48,156 bases of DNA from Mycobacterium asiaticum. Its GTDB lineage: Bacteria; Actinomycetota; Actinomycetes; Mycobacteriales; Mycobacteriaceae. Made by a program: the position numbers and the translations under genes. This document shows, one piece after another, positions 1 to 10,585 of the stretch. The stretch covers positions 1-48,156 of the forward strand of contig NZ_LZLS01000155.1 of NCBI RefSeq assembly GCF_001673365.1, in the 5' to 3' direction. Under the pieces are notes generated by a model. That model made no database searches, was not told the origin of the DNA, and saw nothing but the letters and a program-made list of their open reading frames with translations. Each line of letters begins with the position of its first letter. Position 1 is the stretch's first letter.

Positions 1-65
1 CGCCGCGTCGCCATGATCTTCTGGATTCACCGCGTCCTCACCTGGCGGACCATATAGCGTCCTGT

Positions 66-129
66 GCGCGAGCAGACCTCAAAGCACCCCGGAGCGTGCG
101 CTCCTCAGTGCTTCCGCGTCTGCTCGCGC
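66..129. terminator. TRIT-like hairpin (copy 1)
   Basis: The outer arms GCGCGAGCAGAC (66-77) and GTCTGCTCGCGC (118-129) pair perfectly. The inner part pairs imperfectly and contains AAAGCAC opposite GTGCTT. The same design, with CGAGCAGAC at the foot and an A/U-rich block inside the stem, recurs after rpsQ and rplO. It resembles the mycobacterial terminator motif described as TRIT (family knowledge from memory). It probably ends the unit to the left of the window. Confidence 0.55.
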
Positions 130-155
130 GGGGGAGTGGGCGCTGCCGGTGGGAT

Positions 156-184
156 TTGGCCGAAACGCTGATCTGGGGCATACT
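156..184 (+). promoter_or_regulatory. Candidate sigma-A promoter of the S10 operon
   Basis: TTGGCC (156-161) and CATACT (179-184) are separated by 17 nt, each matching four of six sigma-A consensus bases. This would place the transcription start near 191 and give a leader of about 300 nt before rpsJ. It is inferred from spacing and composition only; other hexamers in the region are weaker. Confidence 0.4.
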
Positions 185-378
185 GTTCAGGTTGCCTTGC
201 GCCAGGTTTACCCCTGGACGGGCATACGACCAGCGCCCACCAGGGGCGCGTCCGGTCCCCACCTTGGAGCGCGACTAATTCGGTCGCCTACAAGGCTGCG
301 TGCGGGTGACACGCCCGAGCGCGGGGAGCGGTTGAACCACGACAGGTAAACAGCGGCGCAGTATCCGGCGCAACGCTA

Positions 379-406
379 GATCGGCCCCTCGATGGGGCGG
401 TCGATC
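379..406 (+). promoter_or_regulatory. Stem-loop in the S10 leader
   Basis: GATCGGCCCC (379-388) pairs with GGGGC and CGATC (394-398 and 402-406), around a TCGAT loop and with a three-base bulge. It lies 84 nt before the rpsJ start. In enterobacteria ribosomal protein L4 binds the S10 leader; whether that holds here is unknown. The structure is seen in the sequence, and a regulatory role is inference. Confidence 0.35.
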
Positions 407-489
407 CGCGCGTCGGGGGCACTGGGACGAACTAAGGGCTCAAAGTCCGGTGACGGGCTTAGAAGTGTGGGAGAAGAGGTAGGAGAAGC

Positions 490-795
490 GTGGCGGGACA
501 GAAGATCCGCATCAGGCTTAAGGCCTACGACCATGAGGCTATTGACGCGTCGGCGCGCAAGATCGTCGAGACCGTCGTGCGTACAGGAGCCAGCGTCGTG
601 GGACCGGTGCCGCTGCCGACCGAAAAGAATGTGTACTGCGTCATCCGCTCACCGCATAAGTACAAGGACTCGCGGGAGCACTTCGAGATGCGTACTCACA
701 AGCGGCTGATCGACATCCTCGACCCGACGCCGAAGACCGTTGACGCTCTGATGCGCATCGATCTTCCGGCCAGTGTCGACGTCAACATCCAGTAG
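490..795 (+). CDS. rpsJ: 30S ribosomal protein S10
   Basis: S10 is a component of the 30S head; in other bacteria it also joins NusB in transcription antitermination. The 101-residue product has normal length and begins [18 protein letters not shown] after a GTG start. AGGAG at 481-485 is a close Shine-Dalgarno site. It contains the conserved segments [10 protein letters not shown] and [13 protein letters not shown]. It is the first gene of the S10 operon, 13 nt ahead of rplC, and identification is secure. Confidence 0.98.
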   Translation: MAGQKIRIRLKAYDHEAIDASARKIVETVVRTGASVVGPVPLPTEKNVYCVIRSPHKYKDSREHFEMRTHKRLIDILDPTPKTVDALMRIDLPASVDVNIQ

Positions 796-808
796 GAGCT
801 CGGCGACA

Positions 809-1462
809 ATGGCTAGAAAAGGCATTCTGGGTACCAAGCTGGGCATGACGCAGGTATTCGACGAGAACAACAAAGTCGTGCCGGTGACTGTGGTCAAGGC
901 TGGGCCGAACGTGGTGACCCGCGTCCGGACCCCGGAGCGTGACGGGTACAGCGCCGTGCAGTTGGCCTACGGCGAAATCAGCCCGCGCAAGGTGAACAAG
1001 CCGGTAACGGGTCAGTACGCGGCCGCGGGTATCAATCCGCGCCGCCACCTGGCCGAGTTGCGGCTGGACGACGCCGACGCGGCGGCCGAATACGAGGTCG
1101 GCCAGGAGCTGACGGCGGAGATCTTCGCCGACGGCGCCTACGTCGACGTGACCGGCACCTCCAAGGGCAAGGGCTTCGCCGGGACCATGAAGCGGCACGG
1201 ATTCCGCGGCCAGGGCGCCAGCCACGGCGCGCAGGCCGTGCACCGGCGTCCCGGCTCCATCGGCGGATGTGCCACACCGGCGCGGGTGTTCAAAGGCACC
1301 CGGATGTCCGGCCGCATGGGCAACGACCGGGTGACCGTCCAGAACCTGGTCGTGCACAAGGTCGACGCCGAGAACGGCGTGCTGCTGATCAAGGGCGCGG
1401 TCCCGGGCCGCACCGGCGGACTCGTCGTGGTTCGCACCGCGATCAAACGAGGTGAGAAGTAA
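809..1462 (+). CDS. rplC: 50S ribosomal protein L3
   Basis: L3 is an early-assembly protein of the large subunit whose long loop reaches towards the peptidyl-transferase centre. I chose the ATG at 809 ([17 protein letters not shown]) because it matches the family N-terminus; an in-frame ATG at 773 would overlap rpsJ. The 217-residue product contains the conserved loop with [14 protein letters not shown] and RPGSIG. Its TAA overlaps the rplD start by one base, which suggests translational coupling. Confidence 0.97.
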   Translation: MARKGILGTKLGMTQVFDENNKVVPVTVVKAGPNVVTRVRTPERDGYSAVQLAYGEISPRKVNKPVTGQYAAAGINPRRHLAELRLDDADAAAEYEVGQELTAEIFADGAYVDVTGTSKGKGFAGTMKRHGFRGQGASHGAQAVHRRPGSIGGCATPARVFKGTRMSGRMGNDRVTVQNLVVHKVDAENGVLLIKGAVPGRTGGLVVVRTAIKRGEK

Positions 1463-2133
1463 TGGCTGCCAAGACTCTCAAGCTTGAGGTCAAGACGCCG
1501 GCCGGCAAAGCCGACGGCTCCATCGAGCTGCCGGCCGAGCTGTTCGACGCACCGGTGAACATCGCGCTGATGCACCAGGTGGTGACCGCCCAGCGCGCGG
1601 CGGCTCGTCAGGGTACGCACGCAACGAAGACTCGCGGCGACGTCAGCGGTGGTGGCCGTAAGCCGTACCGGCAGAAGGGAACCGGTCGCGCCCGGCAGGG
1701 CTCGACGCGGGCGCCGCAGTTCACCGGTGGTGGCGTGGTGCACGGACCCCAGCCGCGCGACTACAGCCAGCGCACGCCCAAGAAGATGATCGCCGCCGCA
1801 CTGCGGGGCGCGTTGTCCGACCGGGCCCGCAACGGACGCATTCACGCTGTCACCGAGGTTGTCACCGGCCAGACTCCTTCGACCAAGAGCGCCAAGGCGT
1901 TTCTGGCCACCCTCACCGAGCGCAAGCAGGTGCTGGTGGTCATCGGTCGCAGCGACGAGGCCGGCGCCAAGAGCGTGCGGAACCTGCCGGGTGTGCACGT
2001 GCTGCCGCCGGACCAGCTCAACACCTACGACGTGTTGCGGGCCGACGATGTGGTGTTCAGCGTCGAGGCCCTCAACTCCTACATCGCAGCCAACACAGCC
2101 AAAACGGCATCGTCCGAGGAGGTTTCGGCCTGA
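1462..2133 (+). CDS. rplD: 50S ribosomal protein L4
   Basis: L4 lines the peptide exit tunnel and in enterobacteria represses its own operon. The 223-residue product carries the extended loop [19 protein letters not shown] (about residues 65-85), which forms the tunnel constriction and where macrolide-resistance changes are known. The start overlaps the rplC stop and the stop overlaps the rplW start, so the genes are tightly coupled. Confidence 0.97.
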   Translation: MAAKTLKLEVKTPAGKADGSIELPAELFDAPVNIALMHQVVTAQRAAARQGTHATKTRGDVSGGGRKPYRQKGTGRARQGSTRAPQFTGGGVVHGPQPRDYSQRTPKKMIAAALRGALSDRARNGRIHAVTEVVTGQTPSTKSAKAFLATLTERKQVLVVIGRSDEAGAKSVRNLPGVHVLPPDQLNTYDVLRADDVVFSVEALNSYIAANTAKTASSEEVSA

Positions 2134-2435
2134 TGGCGACCATCGTTGACCCGCGCGACATCATCCTCGCGCCGGTTATCTCCGAGAAGTCCTACGGGCT
2201 GCTCGACGACAACGTGTACACCTTTGTGGTGCACCCCGATTCGAACAAGACGCAGATCAAGATCGCTATCGAGAAGATCTTCTCTGTCAAGGTCGCATCG
2301 GTGAACACCGCGAATCGGCAGGGCAAGCGCAAGCGCACCAGGACGGGCTACGGCCAGCGCAAGAGCACCAAGCGCGCCATCGTCACGCTGGCCCCGGGCA
2401 GCAAGCCGATTGACTTGTTCGGAGCACCGGCCTAG
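2133..2435 (+). CDS. rplW: 50S ribosomal protein L23
   Basis: L23 sits at the exit of the peptide tunnel and docks trigger factor and the signal recognition particle. The 100-residue product has the family start [12 protein letters not shown] and the loop [18 protein letters not shown]. The start codon overlaps the rplD stop. A 31-nt gap separates it from rplB, the longest spacing so far in the operon. Confidence 0.97.
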   Translation: MATIVDPRDIILAPVISEKSYGLLDDNVYTFVVHPDSNKTQIKIAIEKIFSVKVASVNTANRQGKRKRTRTGYGQRKSTKRAIVTLAPGSKPIDLFGAPA

Positions 2436-2466
2436 CGCCGAGTGCGAGAGGAAGACCTGATTAGAC

Positions 2467-3309
2467 ATGGCAATTCGCAAATACAAGCCGACGACTCCGG
2501 GCCGTCGTGGGGCCAGCGTCTCGGACTTCTCCGAGATCACCCGGACCACTCCGGAGAAGTCACTGGTTCGTCCGCTGCACGGTCGTGGTGGGCGTAACGC
2601 GCACGGCCGCATCACCACTCGTCACAAGGGTGGTGGACACAAGCGTGCCTACCGGGTGATCGACTTCCGGCGCAACGACAAGGACGGCGTCAACGCCAAG
2701 GTTGCCCACATCGAGTACGACCCGAACCGCACGGCCCGCATCGCGCTGCTGCACTTTCTGGACGGCGAGAAGCGCTACATCATTGCGCCGAACGGTCTTT
2801 CGCAGGGCGACATCGTGGAGTCGGGGGCCAACGCCGACATCAAGCCCGGCAACAACCTGCCATTGCGCAACATCCCGGCCGGCACCCTGGTGCACGCGGT
2901 GGAGTTGCGGCCCGGCGGTGGCGCCAAGCTGGCGCGTTCGGCGGGCTCGAGCATTCAGTTGCTCGGCAAGGAGGCCACCTACGCTTCGCTGCGTATGCCC
3001 AGCGGTGAAATTCGCCGCGTCGACGTCCGCTGCCGCGCCACGGTCGGGGAGGTGGGCAACGCCGAGCAGGCGAACATCAACTGGGGCAAGGCCGGTCGTA
3101 TGCGGTGGAAGGGCAAGCGCCCGTCCGTCCGTGGTGTGGTGATGAACCCGGTCGACCACCCGCACGGTGGTGGTGAGGGTAAGACCTCCGGTGGTCGGCA
3201 CCCGGTGAGCCCGTGGGGCAAGCCCGAAGGCCGTACCCGTAACCCGAACAAAGCAAGCAACAAGCTCATTGTCCGACGCCGGCGCACCGGCAAGAAGCAC
3301 GGCCGGTAG
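2467..3309 (+). CDS. rplB: 50S ribosomal protein L2
   Basis: L2 is an RNA-binding protein essential for subunit association and for the peptidyl-transferase centre. The 280-residue product starts [13 protein letters not shown] and contains the near-invariant [13 protein letters not shown] near residues 225-237, including the functionally important histidine. It is followed by a basic C-terminal tail. A GAGGAAG site at 2447-2453 lies upstream. Length and sequence are typical of actinobacteria. Confidence 0.98.
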   Translation: MAIRKYKPTTPGRRGASVSDFSEITRTTPEKSLVRPLHGRGGRNAHGRITTRHKGGGHKRAYRVIDFRRNDKDGVNAKVAHIEYDPNRTARIALLHFLDGEKRYIIAPNGLSQGDIVESGANADIKPGNNLPLRNIPAGTLVHAVELRPGGGAKLARSAGSSIQLLGKEATYASLRMPSGEIRRVDVRCRATVGEVGNAEQANINWGKAGRMRWKGKRPSVRGVVMNPVDHPHGGGEGKTSGGRHPVSPWGKPEGRTRNPNKASNKLIVRRRRTGKKHGR

Positions 3310-3321
3310 GAGTAACCAACC

Positions 3322-3599
3322 ATGCCACGCAGCCTCAAGAAGGGCCCGTTCGTCGACGACCATCTGCTCAAGAAGGTCGACGTGCAGAACGAGAAGAACA
3401 CCAAGCAGGTCATCAAGACCTGGTCGCGTCGTTCGACCATCATTCCGGACTTCATCGGTCACACCTTCGCGGTGCACGACGGGCGTAAGCACGTCCCGGT
3501 GTTCGTCACCGAATCGATGGTGGGCCACAAGCTCGGTGAGTTCGCGCCGACGCGCACCTTCAAGGGACACATCAAGGACGATCGAAAGAGCAAGCGGCG

Positions 3600-3603
<4 letters not shown>
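3322..3603 (+). CDS. rpsS: 30S ribosomal protein S19
   Basis: S19 is a 30S head protein that contacts S13 and the A-site tRNA. The 93-residue product is full length, with the typical start [17 protein letters not shown] and the conserved [24 protein letters not shown] just upstream supplies the ribosome-binding site. The stop codon overlaps the start of rplV by four bases (ATGA type). Confidence 0.98.
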
Positions 3604-5014
<1,411 letters not shown>

Positions 5015-5017
5015 ATC

Positions 5018-5434
5018 ATGTTGATTCCCCGCAAGGTTAAACACCGTAAGCAGCACCACCCCCGCCAACGCGGCATCGCCAGCGGCGGTACCTCGGTGAA
5101 CTTCGGTGACTATGGCATCCAGGCTTTGGAGCACGCCTACGTCACCAACCGGCAGATCGAGTCCGCTCGTATCGCCATCAACCGGCACATCAAGCGTGGC
5201 GGCAAAGTGTGGATCAACATCTTCCCGGACCGCCCGTTGACCAAGAAGCCCGCCGAGACCCGGATGGGTTCGGGTAAGGGCTCGCCGGAGTGGTGGGTGG
5301 TCAACGTCAAGCCGGGCCGGGTGCTGTTCGAGCTGAGCTACCCGAACGAGCAGATTGCCCGGGCGGCGCTCACCCGAGCGATCCACAAGCTGCCGATCAA
5401 GGCACGCATCGTTACCCGAGAGGAGCAGTTCTGA
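5018..5434 (+). CDS. rplP: 50S ribosomal protein L16
   Basis: L16 is needed for A-site tRNA binding and late 50S assembly. The 138-residue product begins [14 protein letters not shown], contains [18 protein letters not shown] and [15 protein letters not shown], and has normal length. It starts three nt after rpsC, and its final A is shared with the ATG of rpmC. Confidence 0.98.
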   Translation: MLIPRKVKHRKQHHPRQRGIASGGTSVNFGDYGIQALEHAYVTNRQIESARIAINRHIKRGGKVWINIFPDRPLTKKPAETRMGSGKGSPEWWVVNVKPGRVLFELSYPNEQIARAALTRAIHKLPIKARIVTREEQF

Positions 5435-5676
5435 TGGCAGTGGGAGTTTCCCCTGGCGAACTGCGCGAGCTCACCGACGACGAGTTGAACGAGCGCGTAC
5501 GCGAGTCCAAGGAAGAGCTGTTCAACCTGCGCTTCCAGATGGCCACCGGCCAGCTCAGCAACAACCGCCGGCTCCGTGTCGTGCGCCAGGAAATCGCACG
5601 CGTCTACACCGTGCTGCGCGAACGAGAACTGGGTCTGGCAGCTGGGCCCGATGGGTCAGACGAGAAGGAATCCTGA
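5434..5676 (+). CDS. rpmC: 50S ribosomal protein L29
   Basis: L29 is a small helical protein near the tunnel exit, next to L23. I chose the ATG at 5434, overlapping the rplP stop by one base, which gives 80 residues starting [19 protein letters not shown]. An upstream in-frame start inside rplP is much less likely. The conserved [15 protein letters not shown] is present. The stop overlaps the rpsQ start by one base. Confidence 0.96.
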   Translation: MAVGVSPGELRELTDDELNERVRESKEELFNLRFQMATGQLSNNRRLRVVRQEIARVYTVLRERELGLAAGPDGSDEKES

Positions 5677-6059
5677 TGGCAGAGGCTAAGAAGGCAGCAT
5701 CCAAGGCGGCTCCCAAGGCGGCCAAGGATGCCGGGTCCAAGGATGCTGGGTCCAAGGAAGCCGGGGCAAAGGACAAGGGCCCCAAGCACACTCCGGCCGC
5801 CCCGAAGCCGCGCGGTCGTCGTAAGACGCGCATCGGCTACGTGGTGAGCGACAAGATGCAAAAGACCATCGTGGTCGAGCTCGAAGACCGGTATCGGCAC
5901 CCGTTGTACGGCAAGATCATTCGGACCACCTCGAAGGTCAAGGCGCACGACGAGAACAGCGCCGCCGGTATCGGCGACCGCGTTTCGTTGATGGAGACGC
6001 GTCCGCTGTCGGCGACCAAGCGTTGGCGGCTGGTGGAGATCCTGGAAAAGGCCAAGTAA
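5676..6059 (+). CDS. rpsQ: 30S ribosomal protein S17 with Lys/Ala N-terminal extension
   Basis: S17 is a primary 16S rRNA-binding protein. The core, from about residue 45, reads [20 protein letters not shown] and continues through the normal domain. About 45 residues precede it, made of Ala, Lys, Asp and Gly with [10 protein letters not shown] and GSKDA-type repeats, so the product is 127 residues rather than about 85. The ATG overlaps the rpmC stop. This is the last gene of the S10 operon; a perfect hairpin begins 14 nt after its stop. Confidence 0.96.
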   Translation: MAEAKKAASKAAPKAAKDAGSKDAGSKEAGAKDKGPKHTPAAPKPRGRRKTRIGYVVSDKMQKTIVVELEDRYRHPLYGKIIRTTSKVKAHDENSAAGIGDRVSLMETRPLSATKRWRLVEILEKAK

Positions 6060-6072
6060 GCCCACTCGCGAA

Positions 6073-6122
6073 CAGACGTAAAAGCACCGTGGAACACGCG
6101 TTCCACGGTGCTTTTACGTCTG
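6073..6122. terminator. Bidirectional TRIT-like terminator after rpsQ (copy 2)
   Basis: A perfect 23-bp stem (6073-6095 with 6100-6122) closes on a four-base loop, ACGC. The arms contain AAAAGCACC and GGTGCTTTT, so the A/U block lies inside the stem rather than after it. Being nearly symmetrical, it can serve rpsQ on the plus strand and the convergent tetR gene, whose last codons it overlaps. A CTCGCG block on each side extends the likeness to copies 1 and 3. Confidence 0.8.
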
Positions 6123-6749
6123 CTGCTCGCGCAGGTCTGCGCGCAGGCCGTGCATGAAGGTGCGCAGGCGTTCGGGTGTGGCGGTGTCTGGATGACTGAG
6201 ACGCAGCTGAAGTAGTTCTCGACCGGCGGCGTAGAGGATCAGTGCGGTCAACTCGGGATCCTGCAGATCGGGATTGATGCGCAGCAGTTCGTGTTGCAAG
6301 AAGGCCCGCACCACGGTCTGCGATTCCGCTAGCCGTTCGTGCAACACGGGCGGCGCGCCCTGCGGCGGAAACAGGAACAGCCGCCATGTCGCGGTGTGGG
6401 CTTCGACGGCGGCGAGCACGCCGTCGAAGGCGCGCACCAGGGGCTGATTGTCCTTACTGGGATCGCCTAATCCGCTGACCGCCTCGATGAACTGTTGGCC
6501 TGCCCGCTCCGCCTCCCGGTCGACCAGCGCCACGAAAAGCTTTGCAGGATCGCCGAATTGCTGATAGATCAGCGACCGGTTGATACCCGCCTCGCGCGCG
6601 ATCCGGTTCGGCGTGGCCGCGTGGAAGCCCTCGGCATCGACGATGGCGTGGGTGACGTCCAAGATCTGCTCGCGCCGACCCTCGGCGGTCATCCGCCGCT
6701 TCGGAACCTCCCTGGTCGCTTGGGTCACGCTTGACAGCATAACTAACAC
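6114..6749 (-). CDS. TetR/AcrR-family transcriptional regulator
   Basis: This is a one-component repressor with an N-terminal DNA-binding domain, about residues 20-70, containing RREQILDVTHAIVDAEGF and a helix-turn-helix around IAREAGINRSLIYQQFGD. A variable ligand-binding C-terminal domain follows. The 211-residue form starts at the most upstream codon; an ATG at residue 20 (MTAEGRREQ) is an alternative. It is divergent from the MpaB-like oxygenase gene, with a perfect palindrome between them, so it probably represses both genes. The ligand is not predictable. Confidence 0.9.
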   Translation of the reverse strand: MLVMLSSVTQATREVPKRRMTAEGRREQILDVTHAIVDAEGFHAATPNRIAREAGINRSLIYQQFGDPAKLFVALVDREAERAGQQFIEAVSGLGDPSKDNQPLVRAFDGVLAAVEAHTATWRLFLFPPQGAPPVLHERLAESQTVVRAFLQHELLRINPDLQDPELTALILYAAGRELLQLRLSHPDTATPERLRTFMHGLRADLREQQT

Positions 6750-6761
6750 TTTGTGACTATT

Positions 6762-6778
6762 ACTAACAAGTTGTTAGT
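6762..6778. promoter_or_regulatory. Palindromic operator between tetR and the oxygenase gene
   Basis: ACTAACAA-G-TTGTTAGT is a perfect palindrome with 8-bp arms around a single G. A further ATAACTAAC half-site at 6739-6747 mirrors GTTAGTTAT at 6773-6781. The position, between divergent TetR and target genes and just upstream of the SD of the latter, is typical for an autoregulated TetR repressor. Binding is inferred. Confidence 0.7.
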
Positions 6779-6794
6779 TATTCGAGAGGTGGGC

Positions 6795-8126
6795 ATGGTC
6801 ACGTACTACCCGGAACTCGCGCAGCGGGTCGCAAGTCAACGGCAGTTGCAGCCAGACCTCTACGGCGGCATCGACTTTGACGAGCGGCCATACCGGCTGA
6901 CCAAGCAGCCCGGTGACAAGTCGTCGTTGCCGGGGTGGGCCGCCGACCGGGCGCAGATCCTCGAGGATGACCGTGTCCTGGAGTTGATGGAGACCGCCAC
7001 CATGCTCGGCGACGTGGTGGCAGACCCCTATGCGGCGCTGATGACCAGCCACAGCGTGCAAAAGCTGATCGACATGCTCAAGACGGCCTGCCGCCACGGG
7101 ATCGAGGCGGTGCCCGACGCACCTGAGGAACTGGTTTCGTTCATCGCCGCGATGGAAGTGAAGCCGGACTGGATCGACTTCGATCTCATCGAGGAAGGGG
7201 CGCGGTCGGCCCGCACGGCCGCGGCGTTGATCGCCCACTTCATCACGCGCGGCGCCTTCATCGCGACCTTCACCAACACCTACGCCGCGTTGCCGATGGG
7301 ACTGACCGGCGCGCTCTCAGGCCGACGTGCCGCGCGCCGCGTAAACGAGACGGCGAGCTTCTTCGCCGTCACCACCCTGCCCGGAGCGTTGCAACGTTAC
7401 GGGCCGGGGTTCGAAGCGGCGGCGATGGTCCGGTTGATGCACTCGATGGTGCGCTACAACGCGCTCAAGAAGTCCGACAAGTGGGACCGGCAATGGGACA
7501 CCGCGGTTTACGGCATACCGGTCCCGCAGGTCGACCAGATGCCGGCGGGCATGATCGGCCAATACTTGACGTCGCAACAGGTGCTGCGGCAGGGGCGAAC
7601 GGAGTTCAACGACACCGAACGCGCTCTCGTCGAATTCGGGCGGTACCGCTGCTTCCTGCTCGGTCTGCCCGAGGAACTGCTGCCTACCACGCCTGCCGAG
7701 ACCGTTCACGTCATGCATGCCCGCGCGGCGCTGCTGCGCGACGGCTTCGACTCGGTGTGTCGCGAACTCGTCGACTCGACGATGAAGGCCTACCTGCGTC
7801 CCGGGACCTCGTGGTTCGACCGCGCCGCCGAGGCGGTGGAAAAGAGCTACAGCAAGGAAACCTTCGTGCGGGCGTTCTGCAACGGCAAGCGCAGCACCGC
7901 CGAGGCGATGGGCGTCTCGATCGGGCTGGCAGACCGCATTCGCATCGCGCTGACCGGACCGTTCATCGCGGGACGCTTTGTCGTCGTCAACCGCGCCAGC
8001 AATATCCCCGCGCTTCGCAGCCACGTCGACCGCTATGTCATCAGGCTGCTCAAGCTGCGGCTGAAAACCTATGGAAAGCCCGAATTCACGAGCGATTCAG
8101 CGCATTACACGCCGATTCCACACTGA
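6795..8126 (+). CDS. MpaB-like oxygenase (DUF2236 / rubber oxygenase fold)
   Basis: This belongs to the family of the ER-bound oxygenase MpaB and bacterial latex-clearing protein, putative b-type haem oxygenases. Evidence includes the segment ITRGAFIATFTNTYAAL, then VRLMHSMVR with the candidate haem-ligand histidine at about residue 216, and GIPVPQVDQMPAG. I chose the ATG at 6795 (VTYYPELAQ) because GAGAGG at 6784-6789 is well spaced. The GTG at 6753 would begin before the operator. The protein has 443 residues. The substrate is unknown; lipid or isoprenoid cleavage is possible. It probably responds to the divergent TetR. Confidence 0.75.
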   Translation: MVTYYPELAQRVASQRQLQPDLYGGIDFDERPYRLTKQPGDKSSLPGWAADRAQILEDDRVLELMETATMLGDVVADPYAALMTSHSVQKLIDMLKTACRHGIEAVPDAPEELVSFIAAMEVKPDWIDFDLIEEGARSARTAAALIAHFITRGAFIATFTNTYAALPMGLTGALSGRRAARRVNETASFFAVTTLPGALQRYGPGFEAAAMVRLMHSMVRYNALKKSDKWDRQWDTAVYGIPVPQVDQMPAGMIGQYLTSQQVLRQGRTEFNDTERALVEFGRYRCFLLGLPEELLPTTPAETVHVMHARAALLRDGFDSVCRELVDSTMKAYLRPGTSWFDRAAEAVEKSYSKETFVRAFCNGKRSTAEAMGVSIGLADRIRIALTGPFIAGRFVVVNRASNIPALRSHVDRYVIRLLKLRLKTYGKPEFTSDSAHYTPIPH

Positions 8127-8227
8127 GCACGAATTGCGGCTAGCCCGGAATCTCAGCTGATTTCTACCTCTCCGGTGTAATGTCCACGGACGTTCGGTGG
8201 TCAATTTACGAGATGGGGCTGGCTGCA

Positions 8228-10585
8228 ATGACGGGGTCGACGGAGTTTCGCGGCAAAATCGAGCTGGATATTCGTGATTCAGAGCCGGACTGGGGTCCCT
8301 ACGCGGCGCCCACCGCGCCAGAGAACTCACCGAACATCCTGTACATGGTGTGGGACGACATCGGCATCGCCACCTGGGACTGCTTCGGCGGATTGGTCGA
8401 GATGCCGGCGATGACGCGCATCGCCGAGCGGGGCGTGCGGCTTTCGCAGTTCCACACCACCGCGCTGTGCTCGCCCACCCGGGCGTCGTTGCTGACCGGT
8501 CGCAACGCGACCACCGTCGGGATGGCGACTATCGAGGAGTTCACCGACGGCTTCCCCAACTGCAATGGGCGCATCCCTGCCGACACCGCCCTGCTCTCCG
8601 AGGTGCTCAACGAGCGCGGCTACAACACCTACTGCATCGGCAAGTGGCACCTGACGCCGCTGGAGGAGTCCAGCATGGCCGCGACCAAGCGGCACTGGCC
8701 GACATCGCGCGGCTTCGAACGCTTCTACGGATTTCTGGGTGGGGAAACCGACCAGTGGTACCCCGACCTGGTGTACGACAACCACCCGGTGAACCCTCCG
8801 GGCACCCCCGAAGACGGCTACCACCTGTCAAAGGACCTCGCGGACAAGACAATTCAGTTCATCCGCGACGCCAAGGTGATCGCCCCCGACAAGCCGTGGT
8901 TCAGCTACGTCTGCCCCGGCGCCGGTCACGCGCCACATCACGTATTCAAGGAATGGGCCGACAAGTACGACGGCGTCTTCGACATGGGCTACGAGCAGTA
9001 CCGCGAGATCACGCTCGAGAAGATGAAGGCGATGGGCATCGTGCCCGAAAACACCGAGCTGTCGCCGATGAACCCCTATATCGACGTCAAGGGCCCCAAC
9101 GGTGAGCCGTGGCCGCTGCAGGACACGGTGCGGCCCTGGGACTCACTCAGTGACGAAGAGAAGAAGCTGTTCAGCCGGATGGCCGAGGTGTTCGCCGGCT
9201 TCCTGAGCTACACCGACGCCCAGATCGGCCGGATCCTTGACTACCTGGAAGAGTCGGGGCAGCTGGACAACACCATCATCGTGGTGATCTCTGACAACGG
9301 CGCCAGTGGCGAAGGCGGACCGAACGGTTCGGTCAACGAAGGCAAATTCTTCAACGGCTACATCGACACCGTCGAAGAAAGCATGAAGCTCTTCGATCAC
9401 CTCGGCGGACCGGAGACCTACAACCACTATCCGATCGGGTGGGCGATGGGTTTCAACACGCCCTACAAGTTGTTCAAGCGTTACTCCTCGCACGAGGGCG
9501 GCATCGCCGATACGGCAATCATCTCCTGGCCCAACGGAATTGCCGCGCACGGCGAAGTTCGGGACAACTACATCAACGTCTGCGACATCACCCCGACCGT
9601 TTACGAACTGCTCGGCATGACGCCGCCGGAAACCGTGAAGGGCATCAAGCAGAAGCCGCTGGATGGAGTGAGTTTCAAGGCCGCCCTTGATGATTCGTCC
9701 GCCGACACCGGTAAGAAGACACAGTTCTACACCATGCTCGGTACCCGCGGGATCTGGAATGAGGGTTGGTTCGCCAACACGCTGCACGCGGCTTCGCCCG
9801 CGGGTTGGTCGCACTTCGACAAGGATCAGTGGGAGCTGTTCCATATCGAAGCCGACCGCAGCCAGTGCCACGACCTGGCCGCCGAGCAGCCGGAGAAGCT
9901 CGAAGAACTCAAAGCCCTGTGGTTCTCCGAGGCCGACAAGTACAACGGACTGCCGCTTGCCGACCTGAACCTGTTGGAGACGCTGAGCCGGTCCCGGCCC
10001 TACCTCAGCGGTGACCGCAACAGCTACGTCTACTATCCCGATTGCGCCGACGTCGGCATCGGCTCGGTCGCGGAGATCCGCGGCCGCTCGTTCGCCGTGC
10101 TGGCCGACGTCACCGTGGACACCACCGGTGCCGAAGGCGTGTTGTTCAAACAGGGCAGCGCGCACGGCGGCCACGTGCTGTTCCTTCAGGACGGGCGACT
10201 GCACTACGTCTACAACTTCCTCGGCGAGCGCCAACAGGAGGTCTCGTCGAACGGCCCGATCCCGCTGGGCCGGCATCTGTTCGGTGCTCGATACGAACGC
10301 ACCGGCACGGTCGCGAACAGCCACACCCCGGTCGGTGACGTGACGCTGTACATCGACGAGCACCTGGTCGCAACCCTGCCCGACGTGGTCACCCACCCCG
10401 GAACATTCGGGTTGGCCGGGGCCGGTCTCACCGTCGGCCGCAACGGCGGGTCGAGTGTGTCCAGCCGCTACAAGGCGCCGTTCGTCTTGACCGGCGCGAC
10501 CGTCGCGCAGGTCACCGTCGACCTGTCCGGGCGGCCTTACGTGGATGTGGAAAAGGATCTCGCGCTTGCGTTTTCGCGCGACTGA
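8228..10585 (+). CDS. atsA: Arylsulfatase AtsA, type I formylglycine sulfatase
   Basis: AtsA hydrolyses sulfate esters; its physiological substrate is not shown. The sulfatase signature CSPTRASLLTGR begins at Cys81 (codon 8468-8470), the residue converted to formylglycine. Metal-site residues are visible in MVWDDIGIATWD near the N-terminus and in VISDNGASGEGG. I chose the ATG at 8228 (MTGSTEFRGK), giving 785 residues, close to the M. tuberculosis AtsA length of 787; ATGs at 8180 and 8213 are alternatives. The last 200 or so residues form a beta-rich C-terminal region. The activating enzyme is encoded two genes downstream. Confidence 0.95.
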   Translation: MTGSTEFRGKIELDIRDSEPDWGPYAAPTAPENSPNILYMVWDDIGIATWDCFGGLVEMPAMTRIAERGVRLSQFHTTALCSPTRASLLTGRNATTVGMATIEEFTDGFPNCNGRIPADTALLSEVLNERGYNTYCIGKWHLTPLEESSMAATKRHWPTSRGFERFYGFLGGETDQWYPDLVYDNHPVNPPGTPEDGYHLSKDLADKTIQFIRDAKVIAPDKPWFSYVCPGAGHAPHHVFKEWADKYDGVFDMGYEQYREITLEKMKAMGIVPENTELSPMNPYIDVKGPNGEPWPLQDTVRPWDSLSDEEKKLFSRMAEVFAGFLSYTDAQIGRILDYLEESGQLDNTIIVVISDNGASGEGGPNGSVNEGKFFNGYIDTVEESMKLFDHLGGPETYNHYPIGWAMGFNTPYKLFKRYSSHEGGIADTAIISWPNGIAAHGEVRDNYINVCDITPTVYELLGMTPPETVKGIKQKPLDGVSFKAALDDSSADTGKKTQFYTMLGTRGIWNEGWFANTLHAASPAGWSHFDKDQWELFHIEADRSQCHDLAAEQPEKLEELKALWFSEADKYNGLPLADLNLLETLSRSRPYLSGDRNSYVYYPDCADVGIGSVAEIRGRSFAVLADVTVDTTGAEGVLFKQGSAHGGHVLFLQDGRLHYVYNFLGERQQEVSSNGPIPLGRHLFGARYERTGTVANSHTPVGDVTLYIDEHLVATLPDVVTHPGTFGLAGAGLTVGRNGGSSVSSRYKAPFVLTGATVAQVTVDLSGRPYVDVEKDLALAFSRD

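Larger units (their letters stand above)
1..489. other. Non-coding region upstream of the S10 operon
   Basis: I see no convincing gene in this 489-base stretch. It holds a long imperfect hairpin at 66-129, a candidate sigma-A promoter at 156-184, and a GC-rich stem-loop at 379-406 in what would be a leader of about 300 nt before rpsJ. Short reading frames on both strands cross the hairpin and lack ribosome-binding sites. The base of the region probably carries the end of an upstream transcription unit. Confidence 0.6.

Noticed and set aside
38..262. Minus-strand frame of 74 residues upstream of rpsJ
   Set aside because: It crosses the hairpin at 66-129, has no ribosome-binding site and its composition looks like random GC-rich coding; no family was recognised.
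334..345. TGAACC near 333 as a second SigL promoter
   Set aside because: No CGT block is found 16-18 bases downstream, so it does not match the promoter upstream of sigL.
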